Assembly (NCBI GenBank): GCA_963932145.1
Contig: OZ010599.1
Coordinates: 47,278,287 to 47,342,286, forward strand
DNA from: Acanthosepion lycidas
Lineage: Eukaryota; Mollusca; Cephalopoda; Sepiida; Sepiidae
Direction of reading: 5' to 3'
DNA length: 64,000 nucleotides
Numbering within the stretch: position 1 is the stretch's first letter; each line of letters starts with the position of its first letter. Shown here piece after piece: positions 45,884 through 58,319 of this stretch. Under the pieces are notes generated by a model, which had not been told where the DNA came from, ran no database searches, and saw only the letters and a program-made list of their open reading frames with translations. The position numbers and the translations under genes were made by a program.

Positions 45884-46412
45884 TGTTATAAAATAAAATA
45901 AGTCATATCTCGGCTGATTTACAGGCAAATACTCAAGAGCGAAAACAGAATGTGAACGGGACAAAGCCCCGTCACAAAATGAACATTATCTTCGTTTACA
46001 AATGTTCCCGACACTCGAGTTCCGGTCGAAAAATAAAATAATATTTAAAGTGCTCTATTTTTCGTCCAATAAAAATGCTTCCCTCCTAATTATACTCGCT
46101 TTGTTTTTCGAGCCTGTTAAGCCATAAAAAACGCTATAAAAGGGGTCACACGGAAGTTCAACGGGAAGTCAACAGGTGGCCAGTGTAGAGACCTGTCACG
46201 GTCAGACGGAGCGACACCAGCTATCAGCAGGGAGTGCCAGCGTCAACATGTGTGAACTACTATGAGAGATCGACCTAGATCCGAAGCCGGCTTATGAACT
46301 TTACCACAAGGGAGCTGTCCCAAACCCTCACGTTCCTGTTGAAATAAACCACGTAAATCTATTTCTGCTGTTGTCGTATTTCTTTCTTGCAACCATACGC
46401 TTATCTATAACA
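45884..46412 (+). repeat. 3' LTR (529 bp)
   Basis: Same length as the 5' LTR and about 99.2% identical by direct comparison (4 differences). It ends TATAACA and is followed by ATAT. Confidence 0.97.
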
Positions 46413-47340
46413 ATATTATCCAGGCAACACTCTTGAATTACTCTGGGAGAATTCACCAGGCAACTGAAAGTGTTTCATATGACTTTTGAAGATGTCATTT
46501 TTTTCGCCAACTTGCTTAAATTGAGCTATTTGTGCTGAACCCATCTGAATAAAGAGTGGAGACAGGTTAATCCAACAAAACATTAGTTTTTAAGAACCAA
46601 GCGACTGTAAGTTCAATTGCTATGCTGGGTAACAAATATTGTTCATGGAGCAGGACTTAACAATGATTATGATAGTTGTTATCACACAAGAGATATAAAC
46701 CTATTGCAAGTTTAATTAATGTAGAAATAAACTTCTGAGATTGACAATGTTGTGTAAATTTCCTAAAATACATAAAAGTTGTAGGGTTAGTAGGGTTATA
46801 ATAATGTACAATATTTTAACCTACTAATGAAACTACTGAGATACTAGATTCTAGATCAGTGTGTTTCATTTCAGACTTTTGAGTATCTTTGATTAACCTT
46901 CTTCAAACATACTGCCTTGAAAACTGCATCTCAGAAAAAATCCTTTCTGGAATGGAGAGTTTGTTTAAATAAAGTTTGTAACAGTCCATATATTTATAAA
47001 CTTATAGCCAGTTTCATCTGGCTTGTAATCACTTTCTATAATCAATTTCCTTAAGTCAACAATCCACCAACACTGACCACAACACTTGTCTCTTGTTTGC
47101 TACAGCAGTCACACTTAATCTACCTGTTACCTCTTTATGCACTTTTTATAGTTTGATTGAGAGACAAAACTTACATATGTTAAAAGAGACTCTTGCAAGA
47201 GTCTATCCGACTCTAAGATCCATCTATTTTAAATGTATGATTTTTGAAGCTACCATTTCTTTCCTTTTGTTTTTTTTTACTTGAGAGACATATCTAATTC
47301 CATTTTCCTCCTGGAGGTAATTCATTTTCTCTAGTGTTAC
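46413..47340. other. Intergenic, nothing recognised
   Basis: Lies between the LTR element and the LINE. It has no readable domain and may contain the decayed 5' part of the LINE. Confidence 0.45.
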
Positions 47341-49380
47341 ATTGACTGTTGCAAAGAATTTATGCAACCCTGGGCCTCTGCCCTCTGAGGTAGTTCACTA
47401 CAGTTTTTTACCCCAGAAAAAATTCCATCAAAAACCAAGCAGCTAGCCCTGGTTCATAATGCGCAGCAACCATTGCTCACTGGAGCCACTACTACAATGT
47501 CTATCATGGGGAACAGTGTAGTAGAACACTTGCAGCATTCAGAACTGCCTGAAATTACTGCAAGAGAGTTCTAGAAAATGTAAAGTGTAGCTATGCACAA
47601 GCAGTTCAGACCAACATCAAAAACAAACAACTTGCATCCTGGGAGTTCTAGAAGATCACCAACCAGATAGATTCGCAATAGAGGCAAAACATCAGCGTCT
47701 ACTATCATAAATGGCATTGAGGTCATCTCATCATTGTAAGGCAAAACTCTTTACTATGATCTTTACCTCCAACGCCATGTTAGATGACAAAGGCCACCTC
47801 GTTCCTAACTTCCCTCATCTCACAGAGCACAATCCCAATCTTTTTCACAGCCCAAGAAATCTCAAGATTAATCAAAGTCTCAAGATTAATCAAATGTCTT
47901 GACCCTAAGAATGCTACTGGTCCAGATAAAATTCCAGTGGTTGTCCTTAAGAATATTAACCCTAAGTTATCACCAATCTTAGTAAAACTATTTAACTGCT
48001 GACTGAAAGAGAAATCCTTTCCAAGTTTGTGGAAGGTGTCAAGTACATGTCTTGTTTTCAAGTATGCAGGTGAGTGCTCACCTCTGTCTCATTATAGACC
48101 CATCAGCCTTTTCAGAATCTATAATCAATAAGAAGGTTGTTGATCACCTCAATAGAAACAACCTCTTGCTGATATCATAGCTGTCATTACATACAGAATC
48201 AGTGAGGTGCTCGAGAATAAATACACCTCAAGAATTATTGTATTAGATATTTCAAAGGTGTTTTACAAGGTGTGACATACAGGGTTGCTGCACAAGCTCT
48301 CTAGTTATGGAATCACTGGAAGAGTCTTCTCAATTATCAAGTCATTCCCTGAAGGTTTCTTGTTAATATCCTGTCCTCCAAGGATCAAGGGATCAAGGCA
48401 AGCATCTCCCAAAGATCACTTCTTGGTCTAGCTCTCTTTCTACTTTACATAAATGATCTGCTTAAAAGTATATTCCAATCTTTTGTGAATATTGATGCTG
48501 AGGATACAACAGTATATGGAGGCACCTCGAAAATTCTAGATGATCAGCTCTAACAAATGACCTAGTTCAGTGGGGGGAAAGACTGGTTGTTAACATTCAA
48601 TGCCTCAGATGTTCTATTATCACCGAGTAGACCATGAATTTTCACCTTTTGCGATGAACGGGTGTCCACTTAGGGAGGTCCCATGATTTGAGTGTCTGTT
48701 GGGACTTAACCCAGACCTCAAGTGAAACTTGTACATATGATCTCTCACTAAAGATGCTGGGAAAATGGTTGGTTCCCTGTACATATCCAGTAAGTACCTG
48801 ACTCCTCCTGCTTATCCTCTACCTTTACAAAAGCAAAAAATGGAGTACTGCTGCCATATATGTGCTGGAGCTGCTTATTTTTTTTATTTTTTAGTCTCAA
48901 TAGAATTCAAAAATGCTACGTGCCCTTGTGGATGATGAATTGTTTTCTACTTTAAAGCCTTTTCCCACAAAAAAATGCTGGAAGCTTTTCACTACTCTAT
49001 TGTGATTACCATAGAAAGTGTTCAGATGAACTACATTCCTTAGTTCCACCAGTTCTGACCTGGATTAAGACACGCCATGCCACACAGATAGTTGCAAACC
49101 ACCCTTATTCCCTTTGTATTCCACTGGTAATATGCAAGTTCAACTTCACACGCTTCTTCCAACAAATTGCTACTTTGTAGAACTGACTCCCAAGAGGATG
49201 GTTCCCTAATCACTACAATCTTATCCTGTTCAAGTTTAGGTTTAACAGTTATCTTCCCCTCATATTCCCATAAACTGTGTCTCTTACCTCTTACTTTGTA
49301 ACACTCTACCTCGAATGGCTCTTGGGCCTTGTACAAGGGTGAACATTATTGTAAAAAAAATAATTAGAAAAAAAATCTTG
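47341..49380 (+). pseudogene. Jockey/CR1-like LINE, heavily decayed
   Basis: RT blocks appear in order on the + strand in shifting frames. 'LDPKNATGPDKIPVVVLKNI' lies near 47900, then 'LSHYRPISLF' near 48090, 'VLDISKVFYKV' near 48245, 'LLYINDLLKSIF' near 48440, 'WGERLVVNIQ' near 48577 and 'MEYCCHICAGA' near 48840. A C-terminal 'CSDELHSLVPPV' segment lies near 49023. The catalytic box that should read F/YADD is 'IDAEDTTVYG', so the second Asp-Asp pair is broken. Many stops and frameshifts are present. The endonuclease half is not recognisable. Confidence 0.88.
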
Positions 49381-50580
49381 GTCTTTCTGAAAATAATTTA
49401 AAAATCTTGTGAAAATTTACAATTCATTGATTTGCTGAGAGTACTTTCATTGTTTCATATTTTCAGTTTTACTGTTTTCAACCTTGTTGTTTTTAACCCC
49501 ACATTTTGACCAATATATCTTTTGACCTTTATCAAGTGTTTGTTGCATCAGTTTTCTAATAGTTGCTTATTAATTTTTCTAGAACATTGAAACACATTGT
49601 TTTAATGAAATAATATTTCTAAAAAGACTAAGATAATGAAATCAAAATAAATTTAATTGAATTTAAGATAGATAATATCTTAATTAAGAAATATTGAAAA
49701 AATAAACTTAGTTTTGTTGATAGAGGTTATAATAATTACTTGAAATTTTTAATAATTATTTTTAAAAATAACTTGTAGAATTAAATTAAGATTTCTTTTA
49801 GAAAAATGCAATTCTTTTGCAAAATGTAATTTCTTTTACATAAATGAATTATAAATTCATAAAACATACTGTAATAGAAAAATGTGATAAAAGCATAAAA
49901 CTTTGAAAAAGATTTTATGCATTTATGCATTTTCATGTTCAAAGATAAGAGATAAAAACTTGAACAAAAATAAATTGCATTATTAAAGATAACATTTCAT
50001 TCAAGATTTTTTTTTTTTAAATATTAAGGTACAATAAATATTAACATGACCGTATTCCATTTTTAATAATTTTGAAAAAGTTTTTAAAGTTATACAAAAT
50101 TTGAAAAAATTTTAAAATACAGTTTAGAAATAAAAATTCAGAAAAATATTTTAGTCTTGTAAAGTGACAAAAATCACAACTTAGTTCAAACTGGATAATA
50201 TACTTTCATTTGAATTAAATTCAAAATAAACAAAAGCAAGAATGAATCCTGTTTTTTCGGATAATTTTATTTTCTAAGGGAAATATAGTTTTTAACAGTT
50301 AAAATATTTTAAATTTTCAGTTAAAAATAAAATTTAACTGAAAATAATTATTTAGAGAGTAAGATTAAGATAAGAAGTAAAATAAAAATATTTTTTTAAC
50401 ATCAGTTTCATAAAATAAAGTATGATGAACTAAAAGATCGTAGATTTGTCATTCGATATTTTTAATTTTATGATTTTAATTTATTATAATTAAAAATACA
50501 TAATAGATAAACATGAGTTAATATTGTAACACTAACAGTAACAGATGCTTTTTCGAATAATTCAAAACTGGAACTTTTAC
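49381..50580. other. Very AT-rich DNA upstream of the second coding locus
   Basis: No readable gene or repeat. Composition becomes more balanced at about 50570, where the putative 5' UTR of the next exon starts. Confidence 0.5.
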
Positions 50581-50874
50581 GACAGTCGTAAACTGTTCTG
50601 TTTAGTCGTTATGTGTATGTATCGATATGTCAGCTTTTTACATTCTTTTATGTATGTGGTTGTATGTGTGCAACGAAAAAACCTGCGCGGATCACGACAG
50701 TCGTGTGTATGCTGATAAGTTATTGTATGGAACGAAAAGATGTTATGTATATACGAAGCCTAGCCTATTCTGTTGTACCTTAAACTCACTACTCATGTTT
50801 GAACCGATCGCCACAAAACCTTTATTATTTAGGTAAGTATTTAAAAAGAAAAGGGGGCAAGTTTTTGGAGGGCC

Positions 50875-51231
50875 ATGTCGTATCGAAACGGCGTGATTCC
50901 AAAATCTACAGGAAAGGGTCGTCATAATCTAGGCAAACCATCTTTCTATGCGTCTTCTTCAGCATTAACAAATTCCACCTTCACGGACTATAACAATTGG
51001 GGTCCAAGATCATCTTTTTCTTCCAGGAAGGCGCCATCAAGAGGAAATAATGAAAAGAAAAACCGAGCCATATCAATTGATAGAGAAGAAGATGAACAGG
51101 AATGTGTGGATTTTGGTGACAATAACAGATCAAGAAGATCCCAGTCACCTTGTGTCTTAAATAATAATCGGTCTGTGGTGTTATCAAAAGTGGATTTTCA
51201 TCAGAAATCAGGGAATAAATTAATGCATCAT
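50875..51231 (+). CDS. Putative first coding exon, possibly of a second ZNF318-like copy
   Basis: 119 codons from ATG 50875 (purine at -3, first Met after a stretch with stops) to CAT|GTAAGTAAAT, a strong donor, phase 0. The product is Ser/Arg/Asn-rich and basic, starting MSYRNGVIPKSTGKGRHN, with 'RSRRSQSP' near its end, like the N-terminal RS-type region of ZNF318. No folded domain is visible. Two facts link it to ZNF318. It sits about 0.8 kb upstream of the right copy of the duplicated intronic block, and its phase matches the first visible ZNF318 exon. It could instead be the first exon of an unrelated gene that runs off the window. Confidence 0.65.
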
Positions 51232-51541
51232 GTAAGTAAATAGTTATAATTATTAATTCTTGTTTAATATTTCTTTTTCATGTTTTGTTTTGTTACTTTT
51301 TTAAAACCACAAAAATGATTAATGATTGAAGAAGTGAAGTGTAAATAAAAAATGTTCTTCCTTTTTTGGTGGTGTTGATAAAGTAAATGATGTATTGTAG
51401 TACACAGAAATTAATCTCGGATAATCATAAATATGCCCTATTTTTAAGTGCTACTTCTAAATATCAAAGAAAACATATTGTATCGTGTATGTAACTTTAT
51501 TGCGTTGTGAGATTGTGTAACATTAACAAGAAAGTAAACTG

Positions 51542-51590
51542 AAATAGGAATAAAAACACTGAAAAATTTTCAGTGTTTTTATTCCTATTT
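51542..51590. repeat. Perfect palindrome, 24-bp arms, 1-base spacer
   Basis: aaataggaataaaaacactg plus AAAA is followed by one A and then its exact reverse complement. Imperfect pairing continues outward for about 10 bases. It would form a cruciform or, if transcribed, a tight hairpin. Confidence 0.95.
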
Positions 51591-52039
51591 TAACTTTTCA
51601 TTGAAAAACAAAAAATGTCTCTCATCAAACGTTGATGTATTAAATTTATTTTACATTACAATCATATGTTGGTACTGTTAGGGTACCAAAGAGTAAGAAA
51701 GTACCTTATGTGTATGTTCTTTAATGTATAAATGTGGAAATTTTCTTACGAAACCGTAAAAACCTATATCTTAGAAGGTGGTGGGGGGGTTCAACCAACC
51801 AAACAAACAATCATTCAATTCCTCCTATCTTCATTCATCACAATCAGTCTAAAAATTCTGGGTATTGCATTTAAGAAAACAATATGTAGTAGGTTATTTC
51901 TAATTCGGTACAAATCTCACATTATTGCCCAAAATGGCAACACTGTTAGTGTTTTAGTGTTGTTGACTTGACTGTTGACTATTTTATTCGTTTCTACTAG
52001 AAACGGTAACATTTTTTTTTTGTTTTGTTTTAAATTTAG

Positions 52040-53173
52040 TCCTACTTCTTTTGAATTTTGATTGAATGATCTTAAGCATTTGGAGATTTTCTAGCTTTTA
52101 AATGACATTAAAAATAAAATGAAAAAGATAAAATAAAAATAGTTTCAAATTGTTTTTGTTTTATTACTTGTTTTGTTAGTTAAATATTTTGATTTGACAA
52201 AAAAACTCGTTCATTTTTTACGTGATTTTTTTTTTTTTTTTTTTTTTACGTTTGTGTCAGTTTTTTTAGTTTTATAAATTACATAAAAAACGATATCTTC
52301 GGAACCTATGAATCTTTTTTAACAAATTTGAATTTCATGTAACATAATTAATGTTGTGTAAAAATTTTTGGCACTTTATTTTTCGTTGTGGTCAGGTTGG
52401 GGCAACGGAAAAATCTTATTTTAGGTGTAGCTGGACTTGGAAATGTTTTTTTGTTACAAACATTTTAATTTTCACCTCATTAATGTTTTGTTCACTCTTA
52501 CGTTCTTATCTTACAGTTACACATTATTTTGTTTAAAATGATTATTTAGTAAGAATAGAATCACACACGCATTTTTTTAAAACGATATGCGAGTTATTTT
52601 TGGACCTTAATGTAAAAATCACTACCTGCTTTTCTAAAATAAAAGAAAAAGCTGTAAAAAATATATGAAACATCATCTCGGAAATAAAATAGATTCACAA
52701 TTACAATTTCATTCACAAAAACATTTTGAAACTTGATTTTTTTTTTTAATTTTTCGTTTTGGACATTCTCAAAAGATTATTTGAATGATGGTATTCCATC
52801 TTTATATGAATAATTCGTATTATTTTATTTTTAAACTCTTCCTTTTTCCTTAGTTAATGTGATTACTTCAAATTCAAATTAAATTGAAGCGAATTTACAC
52901 AAAAACACTATTTGAACGCACACGATACAACATTTAAAAACATTGAATGCCACAGTTGTCTCCCTTAGATCTTTGTTTCATTATTAAAATTTCCTAACTT
53001 GCAATTAGCTTCAAGTCATAAGAAAAGATAGACATGGAAAAGCTCGGTATTTAAACGCATTCATGGAAGGTAACCTGATCACAATATAAACCAAAACAAA
53101 GTTATTTCCCTGCCACAGGATTTGATTTGTAAAAACATTCATTCATTCCACGTGGTAATATAAACTTACGAAC
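52040..53173. repeat. Right copy of the segmental duplication, left part
   Basis: Matches 1-1150 in order and orientation; the best-conserved part is 52946-53160. The match stops at about 53173 and resumes at 63858, so this copy was split by an insertion. Confidence 0.88.
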
Positions 53174-53627
53174 TTATTACTTAATCAATAAACCGATTCT
53201 TGATTTTATTGTTGCGAATTGTCACTTTTAAAACTTTTCAATACCATAGAAAAAATTATTGTTCAGAAATTAATATAGCAGCTCAATTAAAACGAAATAA
53301 ACAAATCTCAAGTCTAAACTCGAAGATCCATGGACAGAAAGAAATGTTGAAATCATGAATCGCAGGTCCAATGTCAAAAATTCCAATACATATTATTATC
53401 CAATCCAATGAACAGAGCAGCAGTTATTCGCAAACCGACGGATGAGGTAGAAAAATAAACTCCTAGTTTGAAAGCAACTTTTTCATTGATCGACAGTTGG
53501 AGATGATAAACAATAATAGCATATCCAAGCAACAGCTGCCATAGACTTGTTGTTTCTGTTTTGTCTTTGGCATATCAGAACAGTCGCGTCCTTTTTCTTG
53601 GTAAGTGACTTTCTCTTTTGCCACACA
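53174..53627 (-). repeat. LTR of family B element (copy B1)
   Basis: On the minus strand it starts TGTGTGGCAAAAG straight after a purine tract (..ATGGGGAG). It shares stretches with the B2 LTR (56560-57012), such as the 'tttctttctg' segment and the 'ttaccaa' segment. It ends at the boundary with the duplicated intron. Confidence 0.65.
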
Positions 53628-53707
53628 CTCCCCATGATCTCATGAATACACTAGTGACTCTTAAGCCTTGTGCTTCTTCTCAAAGGAACAACTACTGTCT
53701 CCTCTCC

Positions 53708-54980
53708 TCATGAATCGCCTTCCAAAGGGACATCAGACGTATTTCCACTAGGCTGATCATTGTTTTCTTCTGAGAACATACTTGAGGCATCTCCTATTTT
53801 AACCAGTCCCACATTATTAGAGGCCTCACTGTCAACATCACTTGTTGACATATTTGAACTGATAAAAGGGCACAAATCCCTGACATGGCACAGCATCCCA
53901 AAACAAAAATGTGTGAAGGCTTCTAATCCTTGTGACACATCCCACTTGGTTTTAAGGGGGCTTTTCCCCACACATGGTCCCCTAACCCATATGTCAATTA
54001 TCCACGTTTTTGCATTGGTTGAGGTGTTTTTATCAATACTTTGTACCTGGATTTGGTAATGGTAAATCTTATTGGCAGGTGAGGTGGAAAGTGATATGTC
54101 ATCTTTGGGTGTGATCGTGTGCGAATATATGCCAACCATCACTGAGCATTACTTCCTTGCGGCAATTCAGTGACAACATTCAAGTATCCTCTTACTGGAG
54201 GAGATGTGCATGTCTAAAAACTCCTTGAATGGTTTACTATGGAAAGCAGTATCATTGTTGGTGAGAAGTTCAGCAGGAGGTACCTGTTCAAAAAATAGGG
54301 CCTTTAAATGGTCAATGATGCTGACTGAATCTTGTCAATGTAGTTGTCAATAGATTGTGAATCAAGTGGGTTCACACTCAATCTGGTAATGTTTACCATT
54401 GTGATGAGTGATGTCCATCCCAAACAAGGTTGACACATCGCTAACGTCTAACTTTCCTCTTGGCCATCATACTGGTGATGGGTCAATGGACTGACACTCT
54501 CTACATTCTCTAACTACAGCCCTAACTGCTGCTTTAGACACCATAGGATCAATCTACCTTGCAAAGTACAGGGTTTTTTTAATGTTAGAATGCTCACTTT
54601 GACAGTATACTGACCTTATCTTGTCTGAGCCGCATTTGCTCACTGATGCTGAACAGAAAAGTTTCACGGGTTCTGTCTCTTTCCTCACTGCATTGAGCCA
54701 TCTCTGTAGTAACTTTGTCAGCTTGTCCTCTCTGTTCTGACTGGATTTACGTCATATAATAAGTGCAGATATTTTTGCCTCCCATTGAAGTGCTATGTTA
54801 ACACCACTGAGTATGGCATCCACCTCAGCTACATTTATATACTGAATGTCCTTTTTGGGTTGCAACCAGCATGCATCCTCCACTACATTCCCATTTAACT
54901 TGAGGGACACTCCAGTTGCAAGGAAGCTTGCATTGACTCTTCAAACTTATCTTTCCAAATTGTACTCTCTTCTCTCATAG
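53708..54980 (-). pseudogene. RNase H-integrase fragment of a Gypsy-type element (B1)
   Basis: High to low coordinate: an RNase H-like stretch with 'LATGVSLKLNGNVVEDACWL' and 'INVAEVDAILSGVNIALQWE' (about 54730-54960), and an integrase zinc-finger segment with 'ECRECQSIDPSP' (about 54480). The core start 'GMDITHHNGKHYQ' lies near 54410. A C-terminal part, 'TPKDDISLSTSPANKIYHYQ', and an acidic tail lie at 53708-54142. The middle of the DDE core is missing or unreadable, and stops interrupt the frame. Confidence 0.78.
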
Positions 54981-55185
54981 TACTCTATTTGTCTTTGTAA
55001 TATAAACTTTGTTCTCACTGAATTCAAAGCAATATACTCTGTCTCAATTTGATATTTTACAACTGCCCCTAGTCATTGCTCTACCTAGAGGAAGGAAATG
55101 GGTAAATTTATCACTTGATATATCTCAAAAACACTATCTCAGTCTAATAACGGAATGGACATTAAAACCAACAGTTTATTATCTT

Positions 55186-56200
55186 CTAATAACATAATGC
55201 ATTGTAGTATTTCCATAACTCTTTGGTGGGGTCTACTGGTAAACTTAAATGATGAGGTAACTCAATTTGTATTTTTAATAATAACTCCTTTAAGTGACCA
55301 GGGATCACTATACTCGGGGATATATTTAGCTGAGCTCTCACATGTTCTAACAAAATCATCAGGGATTGGCTTGTCTGGTGCACCTTATTAGTAATTGTCA
55401 TTAATTGGAAATACTGCTGAACAAAACTACTTAACTCATTTAATTCAGTCCCAATGGCTTTGGAGATATTAACCACTTTTTGTCTTAATTCTTGCATTTT
55501 ACTTATTAACCAATTTATACTTGCCCTGTTCTTTGCCAAGTTCTAATCTCATCACATTTAGTATCGATACATTCTCCTGTGCTACTTGGGCTAAAACTCT
55601 GATTCTTTTCCACTTTGGAAATCAAGTTTTCAGCTTCCTCCTTATAATGTTAACATCTTCTCCCATCACTGTTCCAAACAGGATGCTTCATACCTTCCCA
55701 ATGATAAGGATTACTGCTCTTTTTCCTCTTGTCTGTAACAGTTCAGTTTTCTTTAAATAACTCTTCATATCCTTCCACTGGAATTCCATTATTGAAATCT
55801 CCTGCTCTAGGGAATACAATAACCTGAGGTACTGACCTTCTCATGTATAATTCTGTGCTATTCACATTCTGGTCATATCTAACTTATGTAGTTCACGTCC
55901 CAATTTATCTAGTAACAACCTGTATGGTTTCAAATCTATCCTGAAAGGGACTAACCATTTTGATCTTATTATCACTTCACTTGTTTTCTTGAAAATTGTA
56001 TTTTGGCTGTGCTTCCAGGCTCCTACCATCATTATCACCAATAATATCAGCCTTTTCATACTAGCCATTCCTGCAGGTGTAATAGGATTTCCTTGCTTTA
56101 TTCTGTAGAAGAGAAGACGATTTACCTTGTATGGCAAAGTGAGCACATATATGCCTGGTGTGCAAAATGAGTGAAGGAAAGGAAAAAGAAATATGGCCAC
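55186..56200 (-). pseudogene. Envelope-like (baculovirus-F/errantivirus type) fusion protein, broken
   Basis: Minus-strand segments at 55862-56200, about 55540-55860 and 55186-55539 form one degraded reading in adjoining frames. The N-terminal part has a hydrophobic stretch. The middle has an R-x-K-R basic site followed directly by a hydrophobic, Gly-containing stretch, as at a furin site before a fusion peptide. The C-terminal part is long, helical and heptad-like and ends in an 'LPHHLSLPVDP' segment, as in F-like envelope proteins of insect errantiviruses. Stops and frameshifts separate the pieces, so it is not functional. It probably belonged to element A, whose pol lies upstream on the same strand. 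Confidence 0.55.
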
Positions 56201-56499
56201 CCTGACACCTTAATTTAAGAATGACATGGTCTTGATGCTAGGAGAATTTGGATGTTTGCAAATATTTTGTGAGATCAGTTTGGTATAAAACACCACGCAA
56301 GAGAGAATAAGCAGTATGTTCGTGAATGTGGTACTGCTTTCACGGAGAGACTTTGTCAGTTGGGAAAGCAATTACTTGGGTCAGTTTCACACATATTCTC
56401 CTGACAATCCAATGCTTGTGCATATACATATTTATTTAGTATATTCTCCCATTCCTTTCTCTTAATTTTTTCCACTTCAACTTATCCCTGCTACTAATT

Positions 56500-58110
56500 G
56501 ACTTTTGGCATATCGATTGACTTCAAACAGGCATGTGATGCTTTCACCCTGTAAGCATTCTGAAAGCAAAGGAAATGTGTGTCACAGATTAATTCCACAA
56601 TGCAGAGAACAAATCACTGTAAGTTCAGACTCGAATATCGGGGGCAGAAAGAAATACCGAAAACTTGATTTGCAGGTACTATCTCACAAATCCCAATGCA
56701 CGTAACCAATCAGAAAAATAACTCACTGATGAACGCAGTAGCCAAAAACATCAGTTTTTTCCTCTTGATTCGAGAACACCAACTGCTTTTATTGTCTGAG
56801 CAGTTTTTTCATTTGTCAACAACTGGGAGGAGACACCAAGTATTTTGCATAACAAAATACTTTTATAGAGACTCCTGCGATGGACTTGTTTTTAATCTAA
56901 ATATTCCATCTTCAGCATGTCATGCGGAATACTGCCCTTTTTATTGGTAAGTAATTTTCTTTTCCGTCGTAGGATACACGTGACGAGGTAAGTCGCTGTT
57001 TTCTTTGCTATACTCCCCCCAATCTCATTATCACAAATTGAACAGCTTGGAGCAGCTCTCTTTATCCTGGTGCTTCGTCATAATGGAACTATCTTCCTTA
57101 CGCATGTCGAAGAGTCATCAGACGTATCTCGAGTTTCTGAAATCTCTGCATCTGTGGAAGCACCGGATTCGCAGATCTCAATTATCTGATCACTGTCAGA
57201 CGATGAACCATCATCATATTCGCTTGGCAATGTCTCAGAATCAGCAAAAAGGAGAAGATCCTTTACATGCCGTGTCGACTATTATTGTTTGTGGACTTAA
57301 AATGTCTGTCACGCAACCCACTTGATACCTGAAGGTACACTGGCCATGGGAAGCTTTCACCCATACTCTGTTCCCAACTTTGTATATATCGTGATTCTTA
57401 CAACCATCAGGTGGTAATGTTGTAGTAATTCCCTTCACTTTCAGTTGGTAACAGTGAATCATATTTGCAGGCACATTAGTTGATGATATATCATCTTTCA
57501 GTGTGATGTTATGCCAGTATACTGATCGAACACTGCTTCCTTGTTGCTGTTCTCTTTATGCTCCGACAAGATCTTTCCACTATACCGTTTCTTGCAGGAA
57601 CATAGGTGCAGCGAAAAAGTTGGACTCCCCAGTCATCCAAGAACTCTTTAAAGGGCTTACTGTGAAATGCAGTATCATTGTTGGTCAGGATTTCTGATGG
57701 TGGGCCTCATTCAAAAAATATACTTTCCAACTGCCGAATGACGCTTCTTGAGTCTTGTTGAAACAAGTGTCGCCATATCGCAAATCGACAGGAGCCGCAA
57801 TCAATTAATGTAAGGTAGTGTTGCCCACCGTAATGCGTAATGTCCATTCCTAAGTGAGTCCAGATTTCAGTCACACTTAGGTTGCCACGAGGCAAACGAC
57901 TTGAGGCTGGGTCAATTGAAAACGCGATAACCAAAATACATCAGTTTTTTCCTCTCGATTTGAGAACACCAACTGCTTTTATCGTCCGAGCAGTTTTTCA
58001 TTTGTCGACAACTGGGAGAGGATGCAGAAAGAAATGCCAAAAACTTGATTCGCAGGTACTATCTCACAAATCCCAATGCACATAACCAGTCAGAAAAATA
58101 ACTCACTCAC
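56500..58110 (-). mobile_element. Internally deleted family B element (B2): LTR pieces, integrase, LTR
   Basis: An integrase core start ('GMDITHYGGQHYLTLIDCG', 57707-57934) and C-terminal part ('ANMIHCYQLKVKG', 57241-57474) are followed by a purine tract (57011-57025) and an LTR (about 56560-57012). That LTR has a TATA box (56861-56867) and an AATAAA (56788-56793), all on the minus strand. At 57920-58110 two LTR pieces occur in swapped order, matching 56733-56830 and 56640-56730. It appears to have inserted between pol and env of element A. Confidence 0.72.
56560..57012 (-). repeat. LTR of family B element (copy B2)
   Basis: Follows the purine tract GATTGGGGGGAG on the minus strand. TATA and poly(A) signals are in the expected order, and part of it is repeated at 57920-58110. 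Confidence 0.7.
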
Positions 58111-58319
58111 CGGCACAGGCCCTTGTACAGGTCAACGACAGCACCAATAAGTCTGTCCCACCCTCCATGATGTGCTATCTACACATCCGTCTTCTCTAAT
58201 CAATTTCTACTGCTATTTTACTGGATCATGCACACAGTTGTGCACTTTCTCATGATGACATGCTGACACCGAATCCATCCATCCCATCCTCCTTACTTGC
58301 ATTTACCCTTATTGGGATT

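Larger units (their letters stand above)
41378..46412 (+). mobile_element. Young, internally damaged Ty3/Gypsy-type LTR retrotransposon
   Basis: The element is 5035 bp with two 529-bp LTRs and a 4-bp ATAT target duplication (41374-41377 and 46413-46416). The order is 5' LTR, tRNA-Leu-type primer site, gag, protease, reverse transcriptase, RNase H, a remnant of integrase, polypurine tract, 3' LTR. RT before integrase is the Ty3/Gypsy order. The LTRs differ at only 4 positions, so the insertion is recent. Even so, a 230-bp tandem duplication, a probable 1-base frameshift and deletion of the integrase core make it non-autonomous. Its GC content is well above the surrounding DNA. Confidence 0.96.

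Noticed and set aside
50627..50836. 69-codon open frame upstream of the exon at 50875
   Set aside because: No domain; ends near a donor-like GTAAGT at 50833. More likely 5' UTR, although a non-coding first exon ending there cannot be excluded.
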